NCBI GenBank assembly: GCA_914767885.1
Contig: CAJZBQ010000032.1
Location: 62,001 to 126,000, forward strand
Direction: 5' to 3'
DNA: 64,000 bases
Source of the DNA: Blepharisma stoltei
Lineage: Eukaryota > Ciliophora > Heterotrichea > Heterotrichida > Blepharismidae
The position numbers and the translations under genes were made by a program. The notes below the pieces were generated by a model. That model was not told where the DNA came from. It did not search any database and saw only the letters and a list, made by a program, of their open reading frames with translations. Of this stretch, positions 1-10,047 are shown one piece after another. Numbering within the stretch: the stretch's first letter is position 1; each line of letters opens with the position of its first letter.

Positions 1-3000
1 ATGACGATTATGTAGATGATGATTTTATTGAAAATATTCAGGATATTTTGCCTTTCTTTTTTATAATTTCGTTTTTGATACCTGTATGCAGAAATATTGC
101 TCAGATTGTGATGGAAAAGGAGTATAGGATAAAGGAAATTATGTGTATTATGGGACTGTCAAATAAAGCGTACTGGCTATCATGGATTACTTATTATTTT
201 TTGGTTTATTTATTGATATCAATTTTAGCCACTATTATTTTGGGATTGCAGATATTTACGTACAGCAATAAGTTTATATTGTTTATTACTTTTTTGTTAT
301 TAGGAGTCTCATCTATTAGTTTTGCTGTATTGATATCAGTTTTCTTTTCACGTGCAAAGGCAGCACTTGCATTAGGACTGATGGTCTTTTTAGGCCTTTT
401 TTTTGTGTTTTTTGCTGTTGATGACCCTTATCTTGACCATACACAAAAATTTTTGGCTTCATTTATCCCAACTGTAGCCTTTGGCCTAAGCACTGGAATT
501 CTTTGTGAGCTTGAAAAAGGGCAGGCGGGGGTCCAATTTGATAACATAAACCAAGATATTTACAATTACACGTACTCTACAGCTTTAATCATGATAGCTC
601 TAGACACAGTAATTTTCTTCTTTCTAGCCTTATATTTTGAACAAGTCTGGCCTTCGGAATGAGGCACTAAGCGGCCATGATATTTTATTTTCCAAAAAGA
701 CACATGAATAACCAGAAAAGAAGAAGAAGAGCAAGATGACGATTTTCCTAGAGATATTGACTATGACGACAATGTAGAGCCTGTCGACCCACTTTTATCT
801 AACCAAAAAACATCAGGAAGAGCTATGCTGGTAAGAAATCTTACCAAAATATTTAACGGAACTACAGCTGTGGACAACTTGAATCTCGACATATATGAAG
901 GCCAAATTTTCGCACTATTAGGACACAATGGAGCAGGAAAAACAACCACGATTTCTATGCTCACTGGGCTTATCCCCACCACTACTGGAGATATGAAAGT
1001 TCGAGGACTTCGCCTTTCCAAAGACTTAGACAAGCTACGAAAGCTCTTTGGAGTCTGCCCACAGCAGAACGTGCTTTATGGAGAACTGACAGCTACAGAG
1101 CACTTATACCTTTTTTCGGTCTTTAAAGGTATGAATAACAAAGCTCTGATAAACCAAAAAATCGACGAAAAATTACAAGAAGTCGATTTGGTGCCTCATA
1201 AAGACAAATATTCAAGTTTTTTGTCAGGCGGACAAAAGAGAAAGCTTAGTCTTGCAATTGCGCTGATTGCTGATTCCCCAATTGTGCTATTAGATGAGCC
1301 TACATCAGGAATGGACTTGACAGCAAGACGTAATATGTGAGATATGCTTAAGAAAAATAAATCGTCAAGAATTGTGATTTTAACGACTCATTATATGCAA
1401 GAAGCTGACATTCTTGCTGATAGAATCGCTATTTTGTCAAATGGCAAGCTGAGGTGCTGTGGATCGTCATTATTTTTAAAAGGCAGATATGGAGTCGGCT
1501 ACTATCTGACCCTTGTAAAAGAAGTGGACGCTGCAAGTGTTGAGCACAGCCAAATGGTCACAGATTTCGTAAAATCATATATTCCAACTGCTATTAAAGC
1601 AAGCGATGTCCATGCAGAAATTGCGTTTAGGCTGCCTATTGGCAGTGCAACCAAATTCGAAGACTTTTTCCAGTCACTTGATAATAGAAAAAGTGAGCTT
1701 AAAATTAGATCATACGGAGTATCAGTCACAACACTAGAAGAAGTATTCATAAGAGTAGCTAGAGGGGACAATGAGCTAAAAGAAGGAAGCTCTAATTGAA
1801 GCCAAAGAGAAGAGGCTAAAGAAGAAGGAGAAGATATAGTAGGAGATGAGCAGCAACTTATTGAAACTGAAAGGGAGACTAAAGGACTGTTCACAAGACA
1901 TATTAAATGCCTCTTAAGGAAAAGATATCTGTGGACCAAGCGAGATTGGAGAATTTTTGTATTTGAATTATTTGTCCCTGCACTTCTGGTACTTTTTGGA
2001 CTTATTTTTATGCTAATTGCTGAAAGATTTATAGATCAAGACCCTTATGAGTTAGTTATTGATCAATACGAAACACCACAGAGCATCATGTACCCAGAGT
2101 CTTCTGGAGTGACTGAACAAATAATGCAGCTTATTGACGAGTCTGACGATGTTGAGCTAAAAGCTGTAGAAGTTGAGAATATTCAGCAATTTGACAATGA
2201 AGTCTTTGAAGATAGAGACAGAGACCCATATAGAATGGGCGCCTATTACTTTTACTTGATGAACCAAAATGGCAGCCAATATGAGCCCGTCATTTTCCAC
2301 AACCAAAGTGCGTTTCAGTCATTAGCCACCTATTATCAGCTGATGTCTAACACAATTTTGCAGACTGTAAATCCTGACATACAGGTAGTGGCTTATAATG
2401 CTCCTTTTGACTGGACCAAAAAAGTCAGAGAAAATGCTTCGGCAGGGGATGGAGTCCTTTCCTGTTTGATTTTTGGCTTAGCTTTTGCGTTTGTTCCTGC
2501 AGGGATTGCAACTTATGTGGTGAGAGAAAGGGAAACGAGCGTGAAACACCAACATATGATAACTGGGATTTCTCTCTGGGCCTATTGGATTTCTAATTAC
2601 ATTTGGGATATCGTTAAATACTCAGCTGTTTATGCAGTAGCACTATTTCTTATTTATATTTTCCAAGTCGATATTTTTACTGATGAAACTGATGATTTTG
2701 CTTGTATCGCTTTACTGCTTGGCCTATTTGGGATTTCTGTTATTTTATTTACATATGCGACTAGTTTTATATTTGATGACTATTCGTCAGCGCAGCTTAC
2801 AAATATATAGCTCAGGAGCGATTTTTGATCGCCCTGGGATAGAAGAAGGCTTAGAAATCCCCGAATAGGTAAATTCACCTTATAGGACCATTTGCCAATT
2901 CCCAAACCGGTTTGCCAACTTGAGTTGAAAAGCTAAATCGGGGGTTCCTGAGGCTTCTCCTAGCCCAGAGAGATCAAAAATCACTCCTGAGCTATAGTTT

Positions 3001-5432
3001 TTCACTTTTTGACGGGCAGTTTGTTCCCTATTCTTGTATTTGTGTTATATCTTTTTGAAGAAACCAAAGATATTTCAAAAATCCTTGTATGAGTTTTTCG
3101 GCTTTTTCCAAATTTCTGTTTGGGAAATGGGTTTTTGTATTTAGGAACAGCACAAATAAGGTCAAGTATAGATGGGAAAAAAGACAGGTATGAGCCTTTT
3201 TCATGGGATAACGCTTTTGCAGACTGCGTAATGCTGATGGCTGATACATTTCTTTATTTATTAGTATTAATTATAGCAGAAGCATTTGAGTCAAATCCGT
3301 CCTTACGAAAACTAATAACAATGATAGACAAAGGCACCCCAGGAGAATACGAAAAAGATGAGGACGTTGAAGCTGAAAAAGAAGCTGCATTAAGCACAGA
3401 TCCAAGAGAAGTGCAAGTCAACGTAAGAAAATTGAGAAAAGTTTACAAAGGAACTAAAGGGAAACGAGTTGTGGCTGTCGAAGACGTTAGCTTTAACGTC
3501 CCCAAGCGCCAATGCTTTGCACTGCTAGGTGTAAACGGCGCTGGCAAAACCACCACTTTTAAAATGCTGACTGGAGAAATAGCTCCAACTGACGGTGAAG
3601 CGTTTTTAAGTAGTTTTAGTGTGCTAACTTTTCTCCTCAGTGAGTAAAAAAATTGAAAAATACCTATTTTTGGTCCAAAATCAGGGTGCAGATCCAATGA
3701 TAGAGCCTTTATGATAGTGAGCATTTCACCGAAGTACTTTTGTTCGATTATTTTCTTAATTTAAAAAAATTACTATAAAATTAATACATAAATATTTACA
3801 TAAGTCCCATTCCTGAGCAACAAAATTTTTTTGTTCGCTTACGAAGCTGAAGTAAGCAATTTAGATCAAGCCAGAGAAAACATAGGATATTGCCCACAAT
3901 TTGACGCTTTAAGTGAATTATTAACATGCATGGAACATATAAGATTTTATGCGGAAGTAAAAGGCATCAATAAAAACAAGATTGATAAACTTGCAAAAGA
4001 TTTATTAAGAGAGCTCGACCTTGTAAAATATACTGATTATACAGCTGGAACACTCAGTGGAGGTAATAAACGAAAACTGCAGGTCGCGATCGCGTTAATA
4101 GGGAACCCTACAGTTGTATTTTTAGATGAGCCTTCAGCAGGAATGGACCCTGAGACACGTAAAAAGCTATGGAGCGTTTTAGGAGATATCAAAAAACGTG
4201 ACTCAGCCGTTGTTTTGACTACTCACTCTATGGAAGAAGCTGAAGCGCTTAGTGATAGGCTTGCCATTATGGTTGGAGGAAGACTTAGATGTATTGGAAC
4301 TTCAACTTATCTGAGAAATAAATTCGGCCAAGGCTATGAACTTGAAGTAAAACTGTCAATTCCTAAGCCAAAACATGTACAAAAACGCAGTGCTGATTTA
4401 AATCCGGTACTAGGAGATGAGATAATTATAAAAGAAGATAAGGTTAAAGCTTGCCTAGAAGAGCTAGGATGGTTAGATTAGACTATTAAAGACATGTGCT
4501 AGCCATATTGTTCCAGTCACAAAAAGACCTCTCTATAAAGGCTCTACTGCCTGTCAACTCCAGCTCAGAGGGTCTAACCCAGAAAAGGGTGCCTCTTTCG
4601 GTACTTCTGTCTCCTCGTTTACTTGCTGCTTCAGTCTTGAGTGGGCGGTTTATGGATTTCTGCGGGTCCTTGACGGCAGTTGTAGTAGCTTGACTCCAAG
4701 AATCAGTTCCTCAGAGTCTGCTAGGTATCGAAGTGCCTTCCTTTGACAGCTACAGGAAAAAGACTGTTCCTCTGTGGTCTGGACCAATACCCCAGTTTCT
4801 CGGTAGAGATATGCCCATAGGTCCTTTGATCCAAATGACGTTGCTGGAACCTCCATTCCAATCACAGGAAGGCAGTCAAAACCTACCGGATACACAATAC
4901 TTAAGGCTGCACTTCTTACTCGACTCGGAGTCCGTCCCATCGTCGTATCCATAAGGTCGGGACCGTTGCGCCTGACACATTCGCCATTTTAATATACATA
5001 GAAAAGCTAGGAAGCGATGAATTATATGAAGAAATTTCTGAAAAAGGTTCGGGATCTGGACTATTTCAACAGATGTCGACTGATGGATATATATCAAGAG
5101 AAGCATTAGTGTCTTGGATTATTGTAGAAAACAGAGGTGATAATATAATGAAATGACTAAAATCAGAATTTTCAGATGTGTCAATGATTGAGCATTATAT
5201 GACGCTGTATAAGTTTAAGATAGGTAAGCAAGAAGATAAAACTATTGGATATCTGTTTAGCTCTGTGGAGAAGAAAAAGAAAGAACTTAAGATATCAGAA
5301 TATGCACTGAGTCAGACTTCTCTTGATCAGATATTTACTAATTTTGCAATGATGGGGGAAATTGAAAAAGCAGGACTAAAAAAGAGAAGGACGGCTATCC
5401 CATTTACTGAGGAGGAAATTGAAAGACCTTAA
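1..5432 (+). CDS. ABCA-type full ABC transporter, 5' truncated by the window edge, interrupted by three IES-like insertions
   Basis: Membrane lipid-type exporter of the ABCA subfamily. Only the part from the first membrane domain onward is present; the reading frame runs in from base 3. Hydrophobic helices occupy about 45-650. NBD1 follows with Walker A GHNGAGKTTT (near 930), signature LSGGQKRKL, Walker B LLDEPTSGMD and H-loop LTTHYMQEAD. The second membrane half (about 1935-3300) starts with a large extracytoplasmic loop. NBD2 has GVNGAGKTTT (near 3527), LSGGNKRKL, FLDEPSAGMD and LTTHSMEEAE. UGA is read as Trp at 660, 1338, 1797 and 5155, where stops would otherwise break conserved motifs (RRNM-W-DML). 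Insertions: a foldback IES at 2808-2996, an IES near 3625-3839, and a SINE-like element at 4470-4998. Removing the first and third restores the frame exactly; the second junction is unresolved by one base. Stop TAA at 5430-5432. The family assignment is firm; the substrate is unknown. Confidence 0.9.
2808..2996. mobile_element. Foldback (palindromic) IES inside the ABC transporter gene
   Basis: The left end TATAGCTCAGGAGCG and the right end CTCCTGAGCTATA are inverted copies, with further pairing inward (ATTTTTGATC with GATCAAAAAT). Excision leaving ATA joins TNI to VFHFLTG and continues through FRLFPNFCLGNG, a conserved ABCA stretch. The same family occurs at 19929-20160. The junction is TA-rich, so the exact cut may shift by 1-2 bases. 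Confidence 0.85.
3625..3839. mobile_element. Probable AT-rich IES interrupting NBD2 of the ABC gene
   Basis: The coding sequence is lost after TDGEAF, just downstream of the NBD2 Walker A, and resumes at YEAEVSNLDQ. The intervening ~215 bp has stops in the coding frame. The left part (CTCCTCAGTGAG) and the right part (TTTTTTTGTTCGCTTA) look like decayed ends of the TCCGTGAGYGAAC MITE family. Cutting at the TA of 3625-3626 and of 3840-3841 leaves a one-base frame offset, so either a short intron overlaps the junction or the true ends differ. Confidence 0.6.
4470..4998 (-). mobile_element. SINE-like element with 14-bp target-site duplication, inside the ABC gene
   Basis: GC-rich insertion of 529 bp flanked by TAGAAGAGCTAGGA (4456-4469) and TAGAAAAGCTAGGA (4999-5012), one mismatch. 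Removing the element plus one copy joins CLEELG to SDELYEEI in frame. Read on the minus strand it begins with an AAAATGGCG-type head, carries an AGGTTTT motif, and ends in CTAATCTAA, the layout shared by the other elements here. The duplication contains TA, so TA-bounded excision is possible. Confidence 0.85.
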
Positions 5433-5493
5433 TTAATCATGTTTTAAGATATAATCAAATTGTATTTTCCTATAATAAGCTATAGGGAATTTC

Positions 5494-5679
5494 TATGAAT
5501 TGACCTATAAGGGTAAGAAAATGGAGAGAAACTCTCCAGTTGGCTGGGCCAACTCAGGTTGATCAAATCAACTGGAGGGTTGCCAAATGAACCTTCTCAG
5601 CTGTTTTACCAGCTTGAAATGGTCCAACTAAGACAAAGTTTTCCCTCTCCAATTTCTTGCCTTTGCGAGGCAATTCATA
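5494..5679. repeat. Imperfect foldback element between genes
   Basis: ATGAATTG..CCTATAAGGGTAAGAAA on the left pairs imperfectly with TTTCTTGCCTTTGCGAGG..CAATTCAT on the right. The centre contains further short inverted blocks (CCAGTTGG, CCAACT). It fills most of the gap between the ABC transporter and the convergent cyclophilin gene. Probably an old intergenic IES or MITE. Confidence 0.6.
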
Positions 5680-5745
5680 AATGGAGTATATAAAATTTTA
5701 TAATAATTTTAGGCTATTTTAAAACTTAATTTATTTTAAATAAAT

Positions 5746-6354
5746 TTACACACTTCTACTCCTACTCCTACTCCTCTTGTGATGATGCTTCCTTTTATGC
5801 TTATGTTTCCTATGCTTTTTCTTTTCCTTCGAAACACTATACTCCCCGCAATTTACAATGGTAACCGGAATCAAAGGTTTATCATACGCATCAGTCTGCA
5901 TTCTTTCGATTTCTCTACAAATCTCCATCCCTTCAATAACTTGTCCAAAAACCACATGTCTACCATCTAGATGTCTGCATTCTTTTAATGTAATAAAAAA
6001 TTGTGACCCATTCGTGTTTCTTCCCATATTTGCCATAGACAAAATTCCAGGCTTGTTGTGTTTTAATCGGAAATTTTCGTCTTCAAACTTAGGTCCATAA
6101 ATAGAGAGTCCACCAGTCCCATCACTTTTTGTGAAATCGCCGCCTTGGAGCATAAAGTTTCGAATTACTCTATGAAAGATGCTTCCTTTATAAGAAAGAT
6201 TTACACCTTTAGGACTTCTTTTGTCGCCTATGCAGAGCTGTCTGAAGTTTTCACATGTTTTAGGAACGTCTTCGTAGAAGAGCTCAATTATAAGTTTGCC
6301 TGCATCTCTTTCGCCGATTCTTAAGTCTAAAAATACCTTTGGGAATTCTTCCAT
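5746..6354 (-). CDS. Cyclophilin-type peptidyl-prolyl isomerase with C-terminal RS tail
   Basis: Nuclear SR-cyclophilin, expected to isomerise prolyl bonds in splicing or transcription factors. It is 202 aa. The cyclophilin domain covers about residues 6-172, with the active-site signature [31 protein letters not shown] and [11 protein letters not shown]. The tryptophan that binds cyclosporin A in CypA (just before LDG) is replaced by His, so low drug sensitivity is expected. The tail from about residue 175 is Lys/His/Arg-rich and ends in four RS repeats, as in PPIG-like nuclear cyclophilins. No UGA codon or insertion is seen. The start ATG at 6354 has an A-rich upstream context. It lies convergent to the ABC gene. 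Confidence 0.93.
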   Translation of the reverse strand: MEEFPKVFLDLRIGERDAGKLIIELFYEDVPKTCENFRQLCIGDKRSPKGVNLSYKGSIFHRVIRNFMLQGGDFTKSDGTGGLSIYGPKFEDENFRLKHNKPGILSMANMGRNTNGSQFFITLKECRHLDGRHVVFGQVIEGMEICREIERMQTDAYDKPLIPVTIVNCGEYSVSKEKKKHRKHKHKRKHHHKRSRSRSRSV

Positions 6355-6820
6355 TTATTAGCTTTACGTTTTTTAATATGAAAGCTCATTGATATGAAAA
6401 ACAGTTGATGATAATTATATAAAATTAGCAAAAATTTTCTCTATATATAATTTTCAGCAGTTTTGTCACGAATTCTTGTGGTTATATGCATTTATATTGC
6501 TTATAGACAGAAGCTTTAATCACATAAATAAGGCATTAAGAATATAAACCTAATAGTATAAAACATTAATACTTCTGCAATTTTCTTTGAATTCCATTTA
6601 TATCAGCATGGCTTCTCTTGGGTGTTTTCGAAAACTGTCTTACCTATTGTTTCTTACTTTTTAAGTTCTTAAACCAATTGATACATCTAATTCAGAATAA
6701 TCTAGTCAGTGGCCTATATATCAGCCGCTATTAGGCGAATTCATTTAATCTTAACTCTTGTTTGCTAATTATTAAAATAATTTTTATATATTAGTTACTT
6801 ATTTAACTTTAAGTTTTCGA
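6355..6820. other. AT-rich intergenic stretch, no feature seen
   Basis: About 470 bp between two minus-strand genes. Very AT-rich with stops in all frames, even when UGA is read as Trp. I see no strong inverted repeat or RNA gene. Confidence 0.5.
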
Positions 6821-7285
6821 CTAAAATAAGATACAGCAGCAGCCTTTTTCTTGATTTGTTTCATTGCTATTTTTGCTATCAGGCTGGGCTATAGACATTT
6901 TCAACGGAGCTTTATAGTGCTCTGCTTCTGGCTTGTTGTCTCTTTCTGTTGGCTCCGTTACTTCAGTGGCCTCATTTGCTTCTTTTTCATCAACAATTGG
7001 AGTCGCGTTTGGCTGGACAAGAATTTTTTCGCTAATGTTAGGTAAAAACAGTTCTTTGTCTGCACGAGAATCATGCTCTTCGATGTTTTTCTTTTCGTTC
7101 TCTATTTCTCAGTAAGGAAACGAAGAAATGGCTTGTTTTATTTTATCTTGGAGAGAAAAGATTGTTTGACTGTGTGTTCTTACATTATTCTATGGTAGAA
7201 AATTAAAATTTTAAGCCATTTTTAGATATTTTTATTATTTTTAAAAATATTTATTGAAAGTTAGAGCAATTTCAGGCTCTTCCAT
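6821..7285 (-). CDS. Small acidic protein ending in CCCILF, with an 81-bp IES
   Basis: Not recognised as a known family. Reading UGA as Trp gives one frame ending KGCCCILF and TAG (6821-6823). A short 5' exon MEEPEIAL (ATG at 7285) joins it when a TA-bounded 81-bp IES (7181-7261) is removed, giving about 127 aa. The protein is Glu/Asp/Lys-rich and probably disordered. Its last four residues, CILF, have CaaX form with a terminal Phe (geranylgeranylation type), and the preceding cysteines could be palmitoylated, so membrane tethering is likely. The first-exon link rests on frame and TA ends only. The opposite strand has an overlapping open stretch, rejected as a shadow. Confidence 0.6.
7181..7261. 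mobile_element. Short TA-bounded IES (81 bp)
   Basis: TA at 7181-7182 and at 7262-7263 bound an AT-rich segment whose ends are both close to TTAC/TAAC-TTT in inverted orientation. Removal joins MEEPEIAL to RTHSQTIF in frame. The inference depends on the upstream ATG being the true start. Confidence 0.5.
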
Positions 7286-7998
7286 TTAATCCAACAACAA
7301 TTAATCGAAATTACTTTAACATTAGAAATGGTTAAAACACGCAAAATTATAGTCAAATGAAATTTTCTTTATTGAAATAGATTGTCCTAATCTTGGATTT
7401 AGTCTTTATTCTTAAATGAAGCTTTTTAAAATTATGATTTATTTAATCGATTATTCAATGCTGAACGTTACTGAAAATTCACACCCCATAGTTCAACTAG
7501 ATTAAATTTTTAAGTTTTAATTTTAAACGATTGAAAGAATAAAATCTAAAAAATTCTATAGGTGAAATTTAGATGCTTTTGAGAAGTATAAATGCGCGGC
7601 TTCTAATTTATCTTTGCTTATCATCTAATTGTTTTATCTTCAACAATAAACCTACATATTACTTTTAAGATTCACTTATCTTAGACTTTTGATGTTAAAT
7701 TAGATTAAACATATATAATTTCATTATAAGCTATTTAAACTTTTACCTTAATATCTCTTTTAATAAATTATTTCTATATTTAATTTCGAGTATCTTTAAC
7801 CTACATCCATATTCAAATTTTATTTATTTCAAAAATCATCATTGCATTTCGCAGAATAAACTTAAAATAATTTAAGCAATTATCCTTAATAATGCTAATC
7901 TTTATGGTACCTAATAAATATCAATTTTCACTTATCTTAAAAATAAGGCATATTTATCTTAAAGATCTTGAATAGTTAATATTAATTCCATGAAACTG
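7286..7998. other. AT-rich intergenic stretch, no gene seen
   Basis: About 710 bp, more than 75 percent A+T by eye, with no open frame, no clear inverted repeat and no RNA gene. It separates divergent genes, so promoters of both should lie here. Unrecognised short IESs cannot be excluded. Confidence 0.45.
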
Positions 7999-8016
7999 GG
8001 TTACTAGGCTTATTAA

Positions 8017-8558
8017 TTAAATATGGCGTCTCAACTTGAGTCTGGCCTCTCGGCCAGACAGTTTCGAGCCCTATTTAATTATATGCGGCAAGGTTTTGCC
8101 TAGCTAGAGATGGACAGCAATATCAGGTAAGCAATTCTGGCAGTGTACAGAGCCTGATCCTAGTCCGTTCTCAGGTTAGGATTTTACCTCGAGGGAAAAG
8201 GAGGCTTGGAGTTGGAAAGGGGAAGCCCAGCAGTGCCTACAGGTAATTCCTAGGCCATTCGGGCAAGTCCCTAGCGAGAAACCGGGAGTTTCGCCCCGGG
8301 CTACAAGTTTTCCTTTTTGCCGAAAGTCGGCCAGAAATTCCATTTTTTTGGAATTCCTAGCAGGCAACCTTCGTTACAGAGAAAGTAGCTCATTCATGAG
8401 CCGTCGAAGCCGGAACATCGCGCAGGAGGCGCACGTTGGAGATCAAAGCTAGCTGTCCCAGCAACTAGTGGGGCCCCGAGCGACGAGAGCGTGGTGGTAG
8501 TCCTGGAAGAGCAACCCCGTAGGAGAAGTTAAACGTCATGGTTAATAAGTTAAGTTAA
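8017..8558 (+). mobile_element. SINE-like element with perfect 18-bp target-site duplication
   Basis: GC-rich 542-bp insertion flanked by identical GGTTACTAGGCTTATTAA copies (7999-8016 and 8559-8576). It has a head with ATATGGCGT, two GGTTTTGCC/GATTTTACC motifs, a B-box-like TTTCGAGCCC near 8066, a second GGGAGTTTCGCCCC block near 8285, and an A/T tail of TTAAGTTAA type. It shares CCGGGAGTTTC..CCC and GCTACAAGTTT with the element at 44972. It lies at the 5' end of the aminotransferase gene. Confidence 0.85.
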
Positions 8559-8586
8559 GGTTACTAGGCTTATTAACAAGTTCAAA

Positions 8587-10032
8587 GTGAACAACTCTAT
8601 TCTTCTAGAAGAGCCATCAGCCCCCCTAATGAGTACCTCTATCCCTGGGCCTAAAGCCAAAGAACTCCTCTGCACCCAAAGTACATTTTCCCAAGATTTT
8701 CGCACTGTAATCCATAATCAGATAAAATTCATCGTAGACCTCAGCAAGTCAATAGGAAATTACGCAGTCGACGTCGACGGAAATATTATTCTTGACACTT
8801 ACTGCCACATAGCTTCCCTTCCTCTCGGCTACAATCATCCAGACATGATTTATGTAATTTTCATTCAGAACATTCAGTCAGGAGAGTACCAAAAATACTT
8901 AGCCCAAAGACAGTCAGCAGACCTCCCAGACATCCACTGGCCTAGAATGGTCAGAGATATTTTATTGCCAATTGCCCCAAAAAATCTTAATGAAGTCATC
9001 GTAAACTGTGGGTGCGGGTCGAATTCCAATGAAGAAGCCTATAAGATTGCCTTTAGTTATTATATGAAAAACAAGCGAGGAGGCGCTCAGCCAAGTGAAA
9101 AAGAGATTGAGCTGGCTATGAATAATCAAGGAGAGCAATTGACAATCCTTTCTTTTGCCAGCGCATTCCATGGAAGGAATTTGGCATCACAGTCAACTAC
9201 TCATAGCAAGCCAATTAACAAAATAGGACAGCCAAGATTGGACTGGCCTAAAGCTCCTTTTCCAGAAATTAAGCACCCTTATCATTTAAATGAAAGCCAC
9301 AATATTAGAGAAGAGAAAAGATGTCTGGCTGAGGTAGAAAAAGTATTTAAAGCAGCTAAAAATCCGATTGCAGGAGTAATTATTGAGCCAATTCTGGCAG
9401 AAGGAGGCGATAAGTCAGCATCTCCTAACTTTTATATAGGTGTACAAGAAATTGCGCATAAATATGGAGCTTTGTTTATTGTTGATGAAGTCCAGACTGG
9501 TGGAGGACCGACCGGAAGATTTTGGGGCCATGAACATTGGGGTGGAAGAGCTGATCCTGACATCGTCACTTTTGCAAAGAAATTGCAGGTTTCTGGACTA
9601 TTTTATAAGCAACATTTAAGACCTGGACGAGCTTATGCATTATACAACTCAACCAGAGGAGACCCAGTCAGATTGCTCAATTTAAGAAAAATTAGAGAAG
9701 TCATGGACAATGATAATTTGTTAAGACAAACAGAACGCACTGGAATGCTACTAAAGAACTCCCTTTCAGCTTTGTCTCAAAAGTACCCAATTTCTAATAT
9801 TAGAGGCTATGGGACCTTTTTAGCTTACGATTTCATATCTCCTGAATGGGCGAATGCATTTGTAAAAGAAATGCTAGAGCTTGGAGTCGCTGTTGGCACC
9901 TGTGGCACCCATAGCATAAGAGTAAGACCGAGTTTAATCTTCAAGCCAAAGCACGCAGAGATTTACTTAGACCGAGCAGAGTTTGCAATAAACCAGATCC
10001 TGTCTAAAGGATTTAAGTTAGCTAAAGTTTAG
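8587..10032 (+). CDS. 4-aminobutyrate aminotransferase, class-III PLP enzyme
   Basis: Mitochondrial-type GABA transaminase: transfers the amino group of GABA to 2-oxoglutarate. From the GTG at 8587 it encodes 481 aa. PGPKAKELL, DVDGNIILDTYCHIASLPLGYNHP, IVDEVQTGGGPTGRFWGHEHW and the PLP-lysine region TFAKKLQ match the eukaryotic GABA-T family, of about 470-500 aa. The start is uncertain. ATG 8629 is inside the conserved block APLM-STSIPGP, so translation must begin upstream. An ATG lies at 7990, ahead of the SINE-like insertion. From there the frame joins only if a roughly 28-nt intron (GTTACTAGG..CAAAG) is also removed. Stop TAG at 10030-10032. No UGA codon is needed. Confidence 0.9.
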   Translation: MNNSILLEEPSAPLMSTSIPGPKAKELLCTQSTFSQDFRTVIHNQIKFIVDLSKSIGNYAVDVDGNIILDTYCHIASLPLGYNHPDMIYVIFIQNIQSGEYQKYLAQRQSADLPDIHWPRMVRDILLPIAPKNLNEVIVNCGCGSNSNEEAYKIAFSYYMKNKRGGAQPSEKEIELAMNNQGEQLTILSFASAFHGRNLASQSTTHSKPINKIGQPRLDWPKAPFPEIKHPYHLNESHNIREEKRCLAEVEKVFKAAKNPIAGVIIEPILAEGGDKSASPNFYIGVQEIAHKYGALFIVDEVQTGGGPTGRFWGHEHWGGRADPDIVTFAKKLQVSGLFYKQHLRPGRAYALYNSTRGDPVRLLNLRKIREVMDNDNLLRQTERTGMLLKNSLSALSQKYPISNIRGYGTFLAYDFISPEWANAFVKEMLELGVAVGTCGTHSIRVRPSLIFKPKHAEIYLDRAEFAINQILSKGFKLAKV

Positions 10033-10047
10033 CATATTTGATTAAAA

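Noticed and set aside
1502-1939. 145-residue minus-strand frame
   Set aside because: Antisense to the ABC transporter NBD1, Ser/Leu-rich shadow of a charged coding region.
4470-4998. Introner-type spliceosomal intron for the SINE-like insertions
   Set aside because: The duplication junctions do not provide GT..AG in positions that give the frame, and genuine introns here are 15-16 nt.
6851-7115. Plus-strand open frames
   Set aside because: The opposite strand encodes a continuous acidic protein with a CCCILF end once UGA is Trp; the plus frames are its shadow.
8060-8075. tRNA gene
   Set aside because: A B-box-like TTTCGAGCCC occurs, but no cloverleaf with acceptor stem could be drawn around it; kept only as a SINE-like promoter hint.
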